DNA of 6,423 nt, from positions 1 to 6,423 of the forward strand of contig JAJXZV010000283.1 in the NCBI GenBank assembly GCA_021779875.1. The letters are read 5' to 3'. Under the pieces are notes generated by a model, which saw nothing but the letters and a program-made list of their open reading frames with translations, had not been told where the DNA came from and did no database searches. Each line of letters begins with the position of its first letter. The stretch's first letter is position 1. The DNA comes from Pseudomonadota bacterium (GTDB lineage: Bacteria > Pseudomonadota > Gammaproteobacteria > Steroidobacterales > Steroidobacteraceae). Shown here piece by piece: positions 6,025-6,423 of this stretch. A program made the translations under genes and the position numbers.

Positions 6025-6423
6025 TGCTCATCCTTCATCGCATGTCCTCCGATATGCTCGCGTTTGCGCAGCCGGCGCCTCGCGAGCACGCGAAACCCGG
6101 CCGGTATGATCAACATCGACAGGAGCGGTGCGGTGATCATGCCGCCGACCATTGGTGCGGCGATCCGCCGCATGATCTCGTGGCCCGCGCCACCGCCGAG
6201 CACAATCGGCAGGAGCCCCGCCAGGATCACGGCGACGGTCATCGCCTTCGGCCGCACGCGCTGCACGGCGCCCTCGCGGATCGCTTGGTCCAGCGACTCT
6301 TCGCCTGCGTGCGGGTCGGCGGCGAGGCGCCGATCCCAGGCATGGCGCAGGTAGAGCAGCATGACGACGCCGAACTCGGCCGCCACGCCGGCGAGCGCGA
6401 TGAAGCCGATCATCGTCGCGACC
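6021..6423 (-). CDS. cusA: CusA-type heavy-metal RND efflux pump, C-terminal fragment
   Basis: Only the last 133 residues are in the window; the gene begins beyond the right edge. The segment [20 protein letters not shown], the conserved [20 protein letters not shown] loop and helix, and [22 protein letters not shown] match the final membrane helices of CusA/SilA pumps, which export Cu(I) or Ag(I) from the periplasm through a CusB-like adaptor and CusC-like channel. The loop between the two conserved parts ([25 protein letters not shown]) is variable in this family. The protein ends with a short basic cytoplasmic tail. Its TGA overlaps the copA ATG (ATGA), so the two are co-translated. Monovalent-cation specificity is inferred from the close match and the copper neighbours; the periplasmic Met triad that would confirm it is outside the window. 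Confidence 0.92.
   Translation of the reverse strand, partial: VATMIGFIALAGVAAEFGVVMLLYLRHAWDRRLAADPHAGEESLDQAIREGAVQRVRPKAMTVAVILAGLLPIVLGGGAGHEIMRRIAAPMVGGMITAPLLSMLIIPAGFRVLARRRLRKREHIGGHAMKDEQ

Noticed and set aside
4369..6354. 661-codon open frame on the + strand, antisense to copA and cusA
   Set aside because: It mirrors copA on the opposite strand, is dominated by His, Arg, Ala and Asp with no domain or hydrophobic core, and is an expected by-product of codon bias in GC-rich genes.

Overview
The window is GC-rich, densely coded DNA from a proteobacterium, most likely a beta- or gammaproteobacterium. The clues are an RND pump of the CusA type, a Tat-exported CopA, an outer-membrane CopB and a membrane-anchored c-type cytochrome, which together imply a Gram-negative envelope. 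The species cannot be named from sequence alone.

The left part (1-1441, + strand) holds the last 52 codons of a NifS-like cysteine desulfurase and a complete 12-helix major facilitator transporter of unknown substrate. A 21-codon reading frame lies between them and overlaps both neighbours by four bases (ATGA, then GTGA), so the three may be translated in relay. A 193-bp convergent gap (1442-1634) with no convincing gene separates this block from the rest.

The middle (1635-2105, - strand) holds an unrecognised basic, helix-rich protein. Its start is ambiguous because the best Shine-Dalgarno sequence fits a different, short frame. Upstream of it, 2106-2298 contains no gene but has a perfect 14-bp palindrome, an AT-rich patch with a small inverted repeat, and a GC-rich hairpin close behind the copper cluster.

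The right part (2299-6423, - strand, reading right to left) is a copper-resistance operon: the C-terminal end of a CusA-type efflux pump, copA (multicopper oxidase), copB (outer-membrane copper protein), a mono-haem cytochrome c with a repeated methionine-rich tail, and a small exported helical protein. cusA/copA overlap by 4 bp and copA/copB overlap by 3-4 bp. copB and the cytochrome gene are 10 bp apart, with the copB stop codon inside the cytochrome's ribosome site. The expected roles are Cu(I) export across the envelope (CusA), Cu(I) oxidation or sequestration in the periplasm (CopA), and copper binding at the outer membrane (CopB). The cytochrome may carry electrons or bind copper.

The most notable feature is the cytochrome tail, four near-identical 15-bp units encoding (MPGMK)n. 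CopA in the same operon appears to lack long Met/His repeats, which raises the possibility that the copper-buffering segment has moved to another protein. This is a variation on a known system; I found no evidence of an entirely new one.
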